From contig NZ_JAGGPA010000063.1 of NCBI RefSeq assembly GCF_018614035.1, positions 1-49,348 on the forward strand: DNA of 49,348 nucleotides, read 5' to 3'. Each line of letters opens with the position of its first letter. Within the stretch, counting starts at the first letter, position 1. Origin of the DNA: Streptomyces sp. ISL-96 (GTDB lineage: Bacteria; Actinomycetota; Actinomycetes; Streptomycetales; Streptomycetaceae). Of this stretch, positions 38,604-47,900 are shown piece by piece. Position numbers and translations under genes: made by a program. The notes beneath the pieces were generated by a model. That model did not search any database. It was not told the origin of the DNA and saw only the letters and a list, made by a program, of their open reading frames with translations.

Positions 38604-40223
38604 ATGTCCGCACCAGCGCCGTCCCCGCTGGCCATCGTCGATGCCGAGCCCCTGCCCAGGCAGGAAGAGGTCCTGACCGATGCGGCTCTCGCCTTCGTGG
38701 CCGAGCTGCACCGGCTGTTCACGCCACGCCGTGACGAGCTGCTGGCCCGCCGCTCCGAACGCCGCGCCGAGATCGCCCGTACCTCCACGCTGGACTTCCT
38801 CCCGGACACCGCACAGGTCCGCGAGGGAGACTGGAAGGTCGCGCCGGCTCCGGCCGCGCTCAACGACCGCCGCGTGGAGATCACCGGTCCGACCGACCGC
38901 AAGATGACCATCAACGCCCTGAACTCGGGCGCGAAGGTCTGGCTCGCCGACTTCGAGGACGCGTCCGCTCCCACCTGGGAGAACGTCGTCCTCGGCCAGC
39001 GCAATCTGATCGACGCGTACGAGCGCCGGATCGACTTCACCGACCCGAAGTCCGGCAAGACGTACGCCCTGAAGCCCGCCGAGGAGCTGGCGACCGTGGT
39101 GATGCGGCCGCGCGGCTGGCATCTCGACGAGCGCCACCTTCAGTTCGACGGCCGCCCGGTGCCGGGTGCTCTCGTCGACTTCGGGCTCTACTTCTTCCAC
39201 AACGCCAAGCGGCTCATCGAGCTCGGGAAGGGCCCGTACTTCTACCTCCCCAAGACGGAGTCGCACCTTGAGGCGCGGCTGTGGAACGAGATCTTCGTCT
39301 TCGCGCAGGACTACGTCGGGATCCCGCAGGGCACCGTCCGCGCGACCGTCCTGATTGAGACGATCACGGCGGCGTACGAGATGGAGGAGATCCTCTACGA
39401 GCTGCGCGACCACGCGGCGGGGCTGAACGCGGGCCGCTGGGACTACCTCTTCTCCATCGTCAAGAACTTCCGCGACGGCGGCGCGAAGTTCGTTCTGCCG
39501 GACCGCAACGCGGTGACGATGACAGCGCCGTTCATGCGCGCGTACACCGAGCTGCTCGTCCGCACGTGCCACAAGCGCGGGGCGCACGCGATCGGCGGCA
39601 TGGCGGCGTTCATTCCGTCCCGCCGTGACGCCGAGGTCAACAAGGTCGCCTTCGAGAAGGTCAAGGCCGACAAGGACCGTGAGGCCGCCGACGGCTTCGA
39701 CGGTTCCTGGGTCGCGCACCCGGACCTGGTGCCGATCGCGATGGCGTCGTTCGACGCGGTCCTGGGCGACAGGCCGAACCAGAAGGAGCGGCTGCGCGAG
39801 GACGTGTCGGTGGCGCCGGGTGATCTGATCGCGATCGACTCGCTGGACGCGAAGCCGACGTACGAGGGCCTGCGCAACGCCGTCCAGGTCGGCATCCGCT
39901 ACATCGAGGCGTGGCTGCGGGGGCTGGGCGCCGTGGCGATCTTCAACCTGATGGAGGACGCGGCGACGGCGGAGATCTCCCGCTCGCAGATCTGGCAGTG
40001 GATCAACGCGGGCGTGGTCTTCGAGAACGGCGAGAAGGCGACGCCGGAGCTGGCCCGCAAGATCGCGGCGGAGGAGCTGGCCGCGGTCCGCGCGGAGATC
40101 GGCGACGAGGCGTTCGCCGCGGGCCGGTGGCAGCAGGCGCACGACTTGCTGCTCACTGTCTCGCTCGACGAGGACTACGCGGACTTCCTCACGCTGCCGG
40201 CGTACGAGCAGCTGCGCGGCTGA
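38604..40223 (+). CDS. aceB: Malate synthase A
   Basis: The 539-aa protein matches malate synthase A in length and motifs: VWLADFEDASAPTWENVV, VMRPRGWHLDERHLQFDG, the GPYFYLPKTESHLEARLWNEIF segment with metal ligands, and NYxDGR-like NFRDGGAKFVLPDRNAV. It condenses glyoxylate with acetyl-CoA to malate in the cytoplasm. The start has AAGGAG nine bases upstream. Glyoxylate comes here from allantoin breakdown rather than from a neighbouring isocitrate lyase, as none is present. Its promoter shares operator-like motifs with the allantoin genes, linking them in one regulon. Confidence 0.95.
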   Translation: MSAPAPSPLAIVDAEPLPRQEEVLTDAALAFVAELHRLFTPRRDELLARRSERRAEIARTSTLDFLPDTAQVREGDWKVAPAPAALNDRRVEITGPTDRKMTINALNSGAKVWLADFEDASAPTWENVVLGQRNLIDAYERRIDFTDPKSGKTYALKPAEELATVVMRPRGWHLDERHLQFDGRPVPGALVDFGLYFFHNAKRLIELGKGPYFYLPKTESHLEARLWNEIFVFAQDYVGIPQGTVRATVLIETITAAYEMEEILYELRDHAAGLNAGRWDYLFSIVKNFRDGGAKFVLPDRNAVTMTAPFMRAYTELLVRTCHKRGAHAIGGMAAFIPSRRDAEVNKVAFEKVKADKDREAADGFDGSWVAHPDLVPIAMASFDAVLGDRPNQKERLREDVSVAPGDLIAIDSLDAKPTYEGLRNAVQVGIRYIEAWLRGLGAVAIFNLMEDAATAEISRSQIWQWINAGVVFENGEKATPELARKIAAEELAAVRAEIGDEAFAAGRWQQAHDLLLTVSLDEDYADFLTLPAYEQLRG

Positions 40224-40241
40224 TCAACGCCGCTCTCGTCT

Positions 40242-40273
40242 CCGCCCCCGGGACCGCACAGCACCGGGGGCGG
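40242..40273. terminator. GC-rich hairpin terminator after malate synthase
   Basis: CCGCCCCCGG (40242-40251) and CCGGGGGCGG (40264-40273) pair perfectly around a 12-nt loop, 18 bp after the aceB stop. The hairpin can also end the convergent PucR-type gene. It is followed by the CTCAAACGCCGGA motif at 40282-40294. Confidence 0.8.
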
Positions 40274-40325
40274 AGGCATTCCTCAAACGCCGGACGGGCT
40301 TGGATTGCCCGGCCAGCCGGCGGCG

Positions 40326-41594
40326 TCAGCGGATCGGCTCCGACAGTTCGCCGCGCAACCGCTGCGCCCGCAGCACCAGTTCCAGCTCGAAGCGGCGGTC
40401 CGGGTCGTCGACCTCGTCGCCCCACAGCTCCCGTATCTGCCGCATCCGGTAGCGCACGGTCTGCGGGTGTACGCCGAGCCTGGCCGCCACCTCCGGCGCG
40501 CCGCCCCGCGTCTCCAGCCAGGCCAGCAGCGTTTCCGCGAGCCGCCGCCCCTGGGTGGGGCCGCAGTCGGCGAGCGGCGCCAGGCAGCGGCGGGTCAGGT
40601 CGCCGATGAGTTCCTCGGGCGGGAGAAGGACCAATGCCTCGGTGTACTCCGTGCAGTGCAGCAGCCGCCCCGAAGGCAGCAGCCCCCGCTCCATGAGGCG
40701 TACGGCGGCCCCCGCCCAGCGCAGCGACTTCGCGGCCTCGGTCAGCGCCACCGCCGGCCCGATCGCCCCCGACCAGCCCTTCATCGACCGGCGCAGCAGC
40801 TCGGACCGCCCCGCCAGCGCCGGGTCGGGCACGATCATCAGGGGCTGCTCGTTCTCCATGTCGAGGAGTACGCCCTGTCCCACGGCCGGGGCCACGCACT
40901 CGCGGCCGGGGCGCAGCAGCACGCCGACGGCGACCCGCTCGGGCAGTGCCCAGCCGATCCGGGCGGCGTGCTCGGCGAGCGAGCGGGTGTGGGCGGGGTC
41001 TGCGGGCTCGCCGTGCTCCGCGATCAGTGCCTGCGTCAACTTCCGTTGCAGTCTCAGCCGTTCACCGGCCTGGCGCGCCGCGGCCTCGGCGTATCCCCGT
41101 ACCGTCTGGTCCACCAGCCCGTCCAGGAAGGCGAATCCGGACTCGGCGAGCTCGTACATCGCGGGCGGCGGAATGCACAGCTGCTGCCCGATCTCCGCGA
41201 GCCGGCGCCACGCGAGCCGGACACCGAGCCGGTACATGGCCTGGAGGGAGTCGAGGGAGCGGCCGTGCAGCCCTTCGCCGCGCCCGAACGCCTGGAAGAC
41301 TTCGAGGTGAACGTGCGGCCGCCCCTCCGCCAGCACCAGATGCTGCACGAAGTCCTCCAGGGCCCGCCGGATGCCGACGAGGGCGATCAGTTCCCCCGAT
41401 TCGTCGACGAGCAGCGGCAGCTTGGGGTGTTCGCGGCAGATGCAGTCGAGGATCTCCTGGGCGAGCGAGGGCACTTCGCGCATGGCCCGGTCGGTGAACT
41501 GCCGTACCTGGAGGCGGGGCACGTCCTCCCATGCCGAGCAGTCGCCCATACGTCGTCGCTCCCCGTCCACTGCGGTCGTTTCCACCTGGGTCAC
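40326..41594 (-). CDS. PucR/CdaR-family regulator
   Basis: The 422-aa protein has a long N-terminal helical region (DVPRLQVRQFTDRAMREVPSLAQEIL), a middle GGDEF-like fold remnant and a C-terminal HTH_30 domain (VAARLGVHPQTVRYRMRQIRELWG, about residues 370-395), the CdaR/PucR arrangement. PucR activates purine-catabolic genes in Bacillus; other members act in quite different pathways. The gene lies next to malate synthase but is co-translated with the DUF2613 gene (GTGA overlap), so its pathway is ambiguous. The GTG start is fixed by that overlap. Confidence 0.85.
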   Translation of the reverse strand: MTQVETTAVDGERRRMGDCSAWEDVPRLQVRQFTDRAMREVPSLAQEILDCICREHPKLPLLVDESGELIALVGIRRALEDFVQHLVLAEGRPHVHLEVFQAFGRGEGLHGRSLDSLQAMYRLGVRLAWRRLAEIGQQLCIPPPAMYELAESGFAFLDGLVDQTVRGYAEAAARQAGERLRLQRKLTQALIAEHGEPADPAHTRSLAEHAARIGWALPERVAVGVLLRPGRECVAPAVGQGVLLDMENEQPLMIVPDPALAGRSELLRRSMKGWSGAIGPAVALTEAAKSLRWAGAAVRLMERGLLPSGRLLHCTEYTEALVLLPPEELIGDLTRRCLAPLADCGPTQGRRLAETLLAWLETRGGAPEVAARLGVHPQTVRYRMRQIRELWGDEVDDPDRRFELELVLRAQRLRGELSEPIR

Positions 41595-41743
41595 TTCCGG
41601 GGCGTCGCCGACTCATAACTGATCAGCGGCACATTCGGCTGGTCCGGGGTGGCGTTCAGCAGCGCCACGACGGCTAAGGCGGCCCCCACGGCGAGGGCGG
41701 CGGCGGCAACGGCGGTCAGCGCTGCCGCAAGAAGTCTGGACAT
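41591..41743 (-). CDS. DUF2613 family small membrane/secreted protein
   Basis: This 50-aa protein has a single N-terminal hydrophobic helix (AAALTAVAAAALAVGAALAVVALL) and the short tail QPNVPLISYESATPRK. The order of helix, short linker and PL(I/V)xYxS matches DUF2613, found in mycobacteria next to the arabinosyltransferase AftD. Its stop overlaps the PucR-type start by 4 bp. The function of DUF2613 is unknown; a small exported or anchored envelope protein is likely. An AftD-like gene lies 3.3 kb away. Confidence 0.7.
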   Translation of the reverse strand: MSRLLAAALTAVAAAALAVGAALAVVALLNATPDQPNVPLISYESATPRK

Positions 41744-41827
41744 GGTCGGGTCAGCCTCTCTGACGCTGTGACCCCACCGGTTTCCCCCACCGGTCCTCTC
41801 CGGCAATGGCCCAGTGTCAACATTCCA

Positions 41828-41857
41828 TTGACAGTCCGTCAAGAGGGCGCCTACGGT
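41828..41857 (+). promoter_or_regulatory. Promoter of the DUF3068 envelope locus
   Basis: -35 TTGACA (41828-41833) and -10 TACGGT (41852-41857) are 18 bp apart, about 70 bp before the DUF3068 ATG. TTGAC-N5-GTCAA (41828-41842) forms a palindrome that includes the -35, so a repressor site is possible. Confidence 0.6.
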
Positions 41858-41926
41858 TCCCGGCCCATACGCATGTGCACGTATCCGCCGAGCCACCTTT
41901 CGCCGGCCCCCACTGGAGTCGCCCGT

Positions 41927-42892
41927 ATGCGTCGCACCGCTTCCCCCCTGTCGCTGGCCCTGCTGGGTGCCGGCGTCTTCCTGCTCGTACTCGCTCCGCT
42001 GCTGGCCTGGTACGTCGAGCCACGCGCGAAACGCACGCCGGTCGACGTGGACGTCACGACGGTCTTCACCGGCACCGGCAGCTACTTCGACACCACCCGG
42101 ATCAAGACCGTCGGCAACACGAAACTCACCATCACCCGGCAGGTACGGGGCGATGTGGCCGACAGCGAGAAGAGCGGCCGGGCCGTCTGGGACGTCTCGA
42201 CCTCCGTCGACACCGACGCCACCCTCCCCGCCGCCGACACCCACGACTCGCTCCAGTGGACGCTGGAGCGCTGGGTCACCGACCGCCGCACCAATGAGCC
42301 CGTGCACTGCTGCGGCGAGAAGCCGGCCTTCGACGGAGAGGCGTACCTGAAGTTCCCCTTCGGCGTACAGAAGCGCTCGTACCGCTGGTGGGACAACACG
42401 CTCGGCTCGACCGTCCGCCTCCGCTTCGCCGGTACGCGGAAGATCCAGGGGTACGAGGGCTACCTCTTCACCGGCGCCGTCGAACCGGCGAAGACCGGCA
42501 CCAGGCTGGTGCCGGGGCGGCTCGTCGGGCTGCCGAAGCGCAGCCAGGTGCTCGCCGAGGAGTGGTACGCCAACCACGGCATCGAGCTGGTCGTCGACCG
42601 CCGCACGGGCCGCATCGTGAACGCGGCGATCGGTCCGCGCAAGACGCTGCGCGCGCCCGGCGGAAAGCGGGACAAGGTGGTGCTTCTCGACAGCCGACGG
42701 CTGGAGTTCACACCCGCCACGCAGCGCGCTCAAGTGAAGCTGGCCTCGTCCGACAGCGATCGGCTGAAGCTGGTGGGCGAGACGCTGCCGATGGGCGGCG
42801 GCGGGGCGGGAGGACTGCTGGCGGCGGCGGGAGCGGTGCTTGTGGCACGCGGGCGTGAACCACGAACAGAGCCGCGCGTCATCACGATGTGA
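41927..42892 (+). CDS. DUF3068 (PorA-like) membrane-anchored protein
   Basis: The 321-aa protein has an N-terminal membrane helix (LALLGAGVFLLVLAPLLAWYV), a large extracytoplasmic part and a C-terminal helix (GGAGGLLAAAGAVLVA), as in DUF3068. The outer part holds NTLGSTVRLRFAGTRKIQGYEGYLFTG and WYANHGIELVVDRRTGRIVNA. A GGAG site lies eight bases before the ATG. In mycobacteria the relative Rv0227c is an essential envelope protein of unclear role. Here it is first in a run of glycan-assembly genes. Confidence 0.85.
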   Translation: MRRTASPLSLALLGAGVFLLVLAPLLAWYVEPRAKRTPVDVDVTTVFTGTGSYFDTTRIKTVGNTKLTITRQVRGDVADSEKSGRAVWDVSTSVDTDATLPAADTHDSLQWTLERWVTDRRTNEPVHCCGEKPAFDGEAYLKFPFGVQKRSYRWWDNTLGSTVRLRFAGTRKIQGYEGYLFTGAVEPAKTGTRLVPGRLVGLPKRSQVLAEEWYANHGIELVVDRRTGRIVNAAIGPRKTLRAPGGKRDKVVLLDSRRLEFTPATQRAQVKLASSDSDRLKLVGETLPMGGGGAGGLLAAAGAVLVARGREPRTEPRVITM

Positions 42893-43050
42893 TGACACAT
42901 CAGCTCACTCCGGTCCCGAAATTGTCATCAAGGTGAGTAGCCGCATCGAACAGCGTGCCGAAAACTGACCTCCCCACCCCGAGCACAGCCCCACCCATCC
43001 CCCAGCACAGCCCCCACCGGTTCCGCACCCTGAAACGAGTTGGAGCTCGC

Positions 43051-44202
43051 ATGCCCCAGCACGTGCCCCCCACCCTGCACGATGCGAAACCCCAAGAGAC
43101 CCACAAGCCACTGCCCCATCCCACCTCCCGGCACCCCCGCCGGATCGTCTTCCTCTCCCGCCGCGATCTCGGCAATCCGGCCGCAGGCGGCTCCGAACTC
43201 CTCGTCGACCGCCTCGCGGACGGCCTGACCGCCCTCGGCCACCAGGTGACCCTGCTGTGCGGAGGCCCGGCGGCGTACCGCGACTACCGGGTCGTCTCCG
43301 CGGGCGGCGACCTCGGGCACTTCATCAAGGCGCGGCACGCCTTCGCCCGGCAGGTCGGCGACTGCGACCTGCTCGTCGAGGTGTGCAACGGCCTGCCGTA
43401 CCTCACCCCGCTGTGGCATCGCGGCCCCACCCTGTGCCTTGTCAACCACGTACACACGGAGCTCTGGGGCATGCGCTACCCGGCTGCGGCAGCCGGCCTC
43501 GGCCGGCGACTGGAGCACTGGGCGCTGTCGGCCGCGCAGCGCGAAAACCTCCTGGTAGCCGTATCGCCCTCCACGGCGAGCGCCCTCGGCGCACTGGGAG
43601 TGCACCCGGGCCGAATCCGGGTCGTACACAACGGAGTCGAACAGCCGCCGGACCCCACACCGCGCTCCACGGAACCACTTTTCGTCGCGATGGGCCGCCT
43701 GGTCGAGTACAAGCGCATCGATCTCCTCCTCCGCCTCTGGGAACGCGTGAGACCGGTCACCGGCGGCAAGCTGCTGATCATCGGTGACGGCCCCGAACGC
43801 CACCGGCTGGAAGCCATGGCAGGACCGGACGTGATCTTCAAGGGCCACGTCTCCGAAACGGAGAAACACCAACTCCTCTGCGCGGCCCACCTCTTACTGC
43901 ACCCGTCGGCGGTCGAGGGCTGGGGCCTGGTGGTCACCGAGGCCGCGACCCGGGGCACTCCCACGATCGGCTTCGACGTACCCGGCCTGCGGGACTCCGT
44001 GGCCGACGGGGTGACCGGCGTACTGGCGCGCGGCGAGAGTTCGTTCGCCGCCGCCTGGTGTGCACTGGCGCTCAGCACCGAGCGCCGCGAGGCGATGGGC
44101 CGGGCCGCGGCCACGCGGGCCGCGCGCTACCGGTGGAGCAGCACGGTGCGCCAGTTCCGGGCGGTGGCGGCGGAGGCGGCCCTCTCCCACCGGCGGAGGT
44201 GA
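43051..44202 (+). CDS. GT4-family glycosyltransferase
   Basis: The 383-aa protein is a GT-B retaining glycosyltransferase. N-terminal VFLSRRDLGNPAAGGSELLVDRLADGL is the acceptor-side fold; the C-terminal donor domain has VAMGRLVEYKRIDLLL, GDGPERHRLE and the E-x7-E motif in VEGWGLVVTEA. I choose ATG 43051, with GGAG seven bases upstream; the longer frame starts with low-complexity sequence. It probably transfers a sugar from a nucleotide donor to a lipid or glycan at the inner membrane face. Six bp separate it from the methyltransferase. The sugar is not predictable. Confidence 0.9.
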   Translation: MPQHVPPTLHDAKPQETHKPLPHPTSRHPRRIVFLSRRDLGNPAAGGSELLVDRLADGLTALGHQVTLLCGGPAAYRDYRVVSAGGDLGHFIKARHAFARQVGDCDLLVEVCNGLPYLTPLWHRGPTLCLVNHVHTELWGMRYPAAAAGLGRRLEHWALSAAQRENLLVAVSPSTASALGALGVHPGRIRVVHNGVEQPPDPTPRSTEPLFVAMGRLVEYKRIDLLLRLWERVRPVTGGKLLIIGDGPERHRLEAMAGPDVIFKGHVSETEKHQLLCAAHLLLHPSAVEGWGLVVTEAATRGTPTIGFDVPGLRDSVADGVTGVLARGESSFAAAWCALALSTERREAMGRAAATRAARYRWSSTVRQFRAVAAEAALSHRRR

Positions 44203-44208
44203 CAGGCG

Positions 44209-44928
44209 GTGAAGGACCCCTCCCTCCGCAGGTCCGCCACCCTCTTCCGGGCGTTCCTGAACGAGCAGTCCGACCCCGACCGGTGCTACTCCCTGCTCGC
44301 CCGTGACGCCGCCGACCAATTGGAGCGGTACGAGCCCCTGGCCAACCGGACGGTCGTCGACATCGGCGGCGGCAGCGGCCACTTCACCGAGGAGTTCCGC
44401 AGGCGCGGCGCGCACAGCTATCTCTTCGAACCGGACGTACGCGAACTCAGGGGCCGCACGCCCGCAGGCGCGGTGGTGGCCGACGGATATCTGCTCCCCC
44501 TCCCTGACGGCACAGCGGACATCTGCTTCTCCTCCAACGTCCTGGAGCACGTCGAGGACCCGCGGACCTTCCTCAGCGAACTGATCCGGGTCACGGCACC
44601 GGGCGGCCTGATCTACGTGTCGTTCACCAACTGGTACTCCCCGTGGGGCGGCCACGAGTGGGCGCCCTGGCACTACCTGGGCGCGGAACGGGCCCGCCGC
44701 CGCTACGAACGGCGCACCGGCCGCAGCGCCAAGCACACCCTCGGCGAGAACCTTTTCCCCATCCACATCGGCACCACCCTGCGCCAGGTACGTTCCCGTA
44801 CCGACGTCGAGCTGGTGACAGCCCGCGCCCGCTACTGGCCGTTCCTCCCCGCTGTCGTGCCGAAGATCCCCCTGCTGCGTGAGTTCGCCACCTGGAATCT
44901 CCTCCTCATCCTCCGGCGGTGTCCATGA
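44209..44928 (+). CDS. Class I SAM-dependent methyltransferase
   Basis: The 239-aa protein has motif I VVDIGGGSGHF, an acidic loop, DICFSSNVLEHVEDP and the strand PGGLIYVSF, the Methyltransf_11 layout. The C-terminal part (WYSPWGGHEWAPWHYLG) is typical of glycan-associated methyltransferases such as Rv0224c. The GTG start follows GGAGG, and the gene overlaps the next by 4 bp. It may methylate a sugar or polyprenyl-linked acceptor made by the neighbouring GT4 enzyme. Confidence 0.88.
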   Translation: MKDPSLRRSATLFRAFLNEQSDPDRCYSLLARDAADQLERYEPLANRTVVDIGGGSGHFTEEFRRRGAHSYLFEPDVRELRGRTPAGAVVADGYLLPLPDGTADICFSSNVLEHVEDPRTFLSELIRVTAPGGLIYVSFTNWYSPWGGHEWAPWHYLGAERARRRYERRTGRSAKHTLGENLFPIHIGTTLRQVRSRTDVELVTARARYWPFLPAVVPKIPLLREFATWNLLLILRRCP

Positions 44929-47900
44929 CGACCACCCCCTATCAGGAGCCGCGTTCGCGCCGCTGGCTGTTCGCGTTCGGGGCGGCAGCACTGATCGCCT
45001 TCATCGCGGCGTCACCGGGCAGGATGACGTTCGAAACAAAGCTCGGCGTGGCACTGGACCCGTTCAAATTCCTCTCCGACCTGGGCGAGTTGTGGCACAG
45101 CCGCGCGGGCTTCGGTGGAATCTTCGACCAGTACGTCGGCTACGCCTTCCCGATGCTGCCGTTCTACGCGCTGGCCGACCTGGTGAACCTGCCCGTCTGG
45201 CTGGCGGAACGCCTGTGGCTGTCGATAGTCGTCACCACGGCCTTCTGGGGCGCGCTGCGGCTGGCCGAGCGGCTGCTCGTCGGCTCGCCCACGACCCGCC
45301 TCCTCGGTGCGGCGGCGTACGCCCTGTGGCCGACGTACACGATCGTCATCGGCTCCACATCGGCGGCCGCACTGCCAGGAGCGCTCCTGCCCTGGGTCCT
45401 GCTGCCGCTGACCAACCCCCGCACGAGCCCCCGCACAGCCGCTCTGCGCTCGGCGCTCCTGATCCCCTGCATGGGCGGCGTGAACGCGGCGTCGACTCTC
45501 GCCGCGCTCCTCCCTGTAGCGCTCTACCTGCTCAGCAGGGCGCCCACACCCCGCCGCCGCGCGCTGATCGCATGGTGGGTGCCGGGCGTATTACTGGCAA
45601 CGGCCTGGTGGGTGGTCCCCCTCCTCATCCTCGGCATACACGGCGAGAACTTCCTCCCCTACGTGGAACAGTCCGAGACCACCACGGCGACCATGTCCGC
45701 CACGGAGCTTCTGCGGGGCGCGGGCAACTGGACGGCGTACCTGCACTTCGGCGAGGCGTGGCTGCCGGCGGGCTGGACGGTCGCCGCGACAGCCCTGACC
45801 ATCCTCGGCTCGGCCTTCGCCGCCGCGCTGGGCCTGGCGGGCCTGGCCCGCCGCGACCTGCCGGAGCGCCGCTGGCTGCTCCTCGTAGCACTTTCCGTCA
45901 CCACCATCACCCTCGCCGGATACGCAGGCCCCCTGGGCGGCCCGTTCCACTCCACCGTCCAGGACTGGCTCAACACCTGGCTGGTGCCTTTCCGTAACAT
46001 CTACAAATTCCAGCCCGGCCTGGCCCTTGCCCTGTCCCTGGGCCTGGCGCACATCACAGCCACAGCGGCCGAAAGCGCACGCCCGAGGCAGGCCCGCCGC
46101 CTGGCGCCAGTGGTCACAGCTCTCCTCATCCTCCCGGCGCTCGCCCTCCCCTACCTCAACGGCAACATCCTCCAGCCGGGTTCCTTCAGCAAGCTGCCCG
46201 GCCACTGGGAAGCGACAGCCGCCTGGCTGAAGAAGTACTCGCCCGACAGCCGCGCCCTAGTGGTCCCCGCCACCGCGCACGGCCTCTACACCTGGGGCTC
46301 CCCGATCGATCAGCCACTGGACGTGCTGGCCGACTCGCGCTGGGCGCAGCGCGACTACGTGCCGTTCGGCACCCCGGGCAACCGACGTGCGATGGACGCG
46401 GTCGAACAGGCACTCACCACAGGGGCCCAAGTCCCCGGCCTGGCGGACTACCTCAGCAGGGCCGGCCTGCACTACGTAGTCGTACGCAACGATCTGGACC
46501 CGGACCAGATCGGCTACGTACCCCCACAAACCGTAAAGCGCACGCTGGAAGAGTCCGGCTACAAACGCCTCACCGGTTTCGGCCCGGTACTGACCGGCGG
46601 TCGCATCCCGGACGACACTCCGATCCAGATCGAGGGCCTCTACCCACGCCAGCAAGCGGTAGAAATCTACGAGCCCCCCACCGCGACGGAACGCCCTTCC
46701 AGATTCGGACTCAAGGCTGCGGCGGACACAGCAGTGGTCAGCGGCGGCCCAGAGACACTGCTGCCGCTCTCCTCCGACCCCACCATGCGCAGACGACCGT
46801 CAGTACTCACCGGTGACAGTCACCCCGGTCTCGGCGACCCGGCGATTCAGGCAACGGGCGACGGCCTGCGACGCGCCGACACCCGCTTCGGCCTGGTCAA
46901 TTCCAACACGTCCTACACCTACACCGCCACGGAGAAGAACCACCCCAACAGCCTCCAGGACCCCGGCCGTTCCCCCCGCCAGATACTCCCCACCGACGGC
47001 ATCGAGCACCAGACGACAGCGGTGCTGCGCGGCGCGAAATCGGTGACGGCGTCGAGCAGCGGCAACTGGCTGTTCCATCTGCCGCAGTACGACCCGGTGA
47101 ACGCCTTCGACGGGAATCCCGACACGGCGTGGACGGAGGGCAGCGCGGCGAACCCAGCAGGCGAATGGCTTCGCGCGGACTTCACCCGGCAAACAGACAT
47201 CCCCGCTCAAATCCGCGTGACGCCCCTGCCGTCGGACGGCGTAAGAGCAGCACCCACGGCCGTACGAGTAGATACGGACACCGGCAGCCGGACCAGCGCC
47301 CTGCACCCCAACGGCGCACCGCAGCAGATAGACGCGCCCCCCGGCCGGACGACGTACTTCAAGCTGACCATCATCAGTGCCCAGCAGGGCCGTCCGGGCC
47401 TGATGGGCGCGGGTTTCACGACCATCGACATCCCCGGCGTCCAGGTGACCCGCCTGCTTTCCCTCCCCCCGGACTCGAACCCGGACCTGATCTCCCTCCA
47501 CCGGGGCAGTGACCCGGGCGGCCTCTCGCCGGCATCGGCGGAGGTGGGCCTGCACCGCCAGTTCTCGACGGCCACAACAGGCGCGTACGCACTACGGGCG
47601 AGCGCCCTGCCCGTACCGGGCGACGAACTGGACGAACTCCTCTTCAGCCTCGCCCCCGACCAGCGCCGCCGCCTCACAGCCACAGCCGACTCGACCGCCC
47701 GCCTGGGCGCGTCGCTGACCCCACGCAACCTGGTCGACGGCGATCTGACCACGGCATGGATAGCCGGAAGCAACCCGACCGTGCACCTGCGCTGGCCGGG
47801 AAAGCGCCCCATAGCCGAGATCGTGTTCGCCCCGGCGGGCGGCCTGTCCACCCGCCCGGAACAAGTGGAGATCAGCTCTCCGAACGGTGCGACAACGGCT

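Noticed and set aside
41591..42898. 435-codon minus-strand frame covering the DUF3068 gene
   Set aside because: Only its last 50 codons (DUF2613) look like protein; the rest is antisense to DUF3068 and crosses that gene's promoter.
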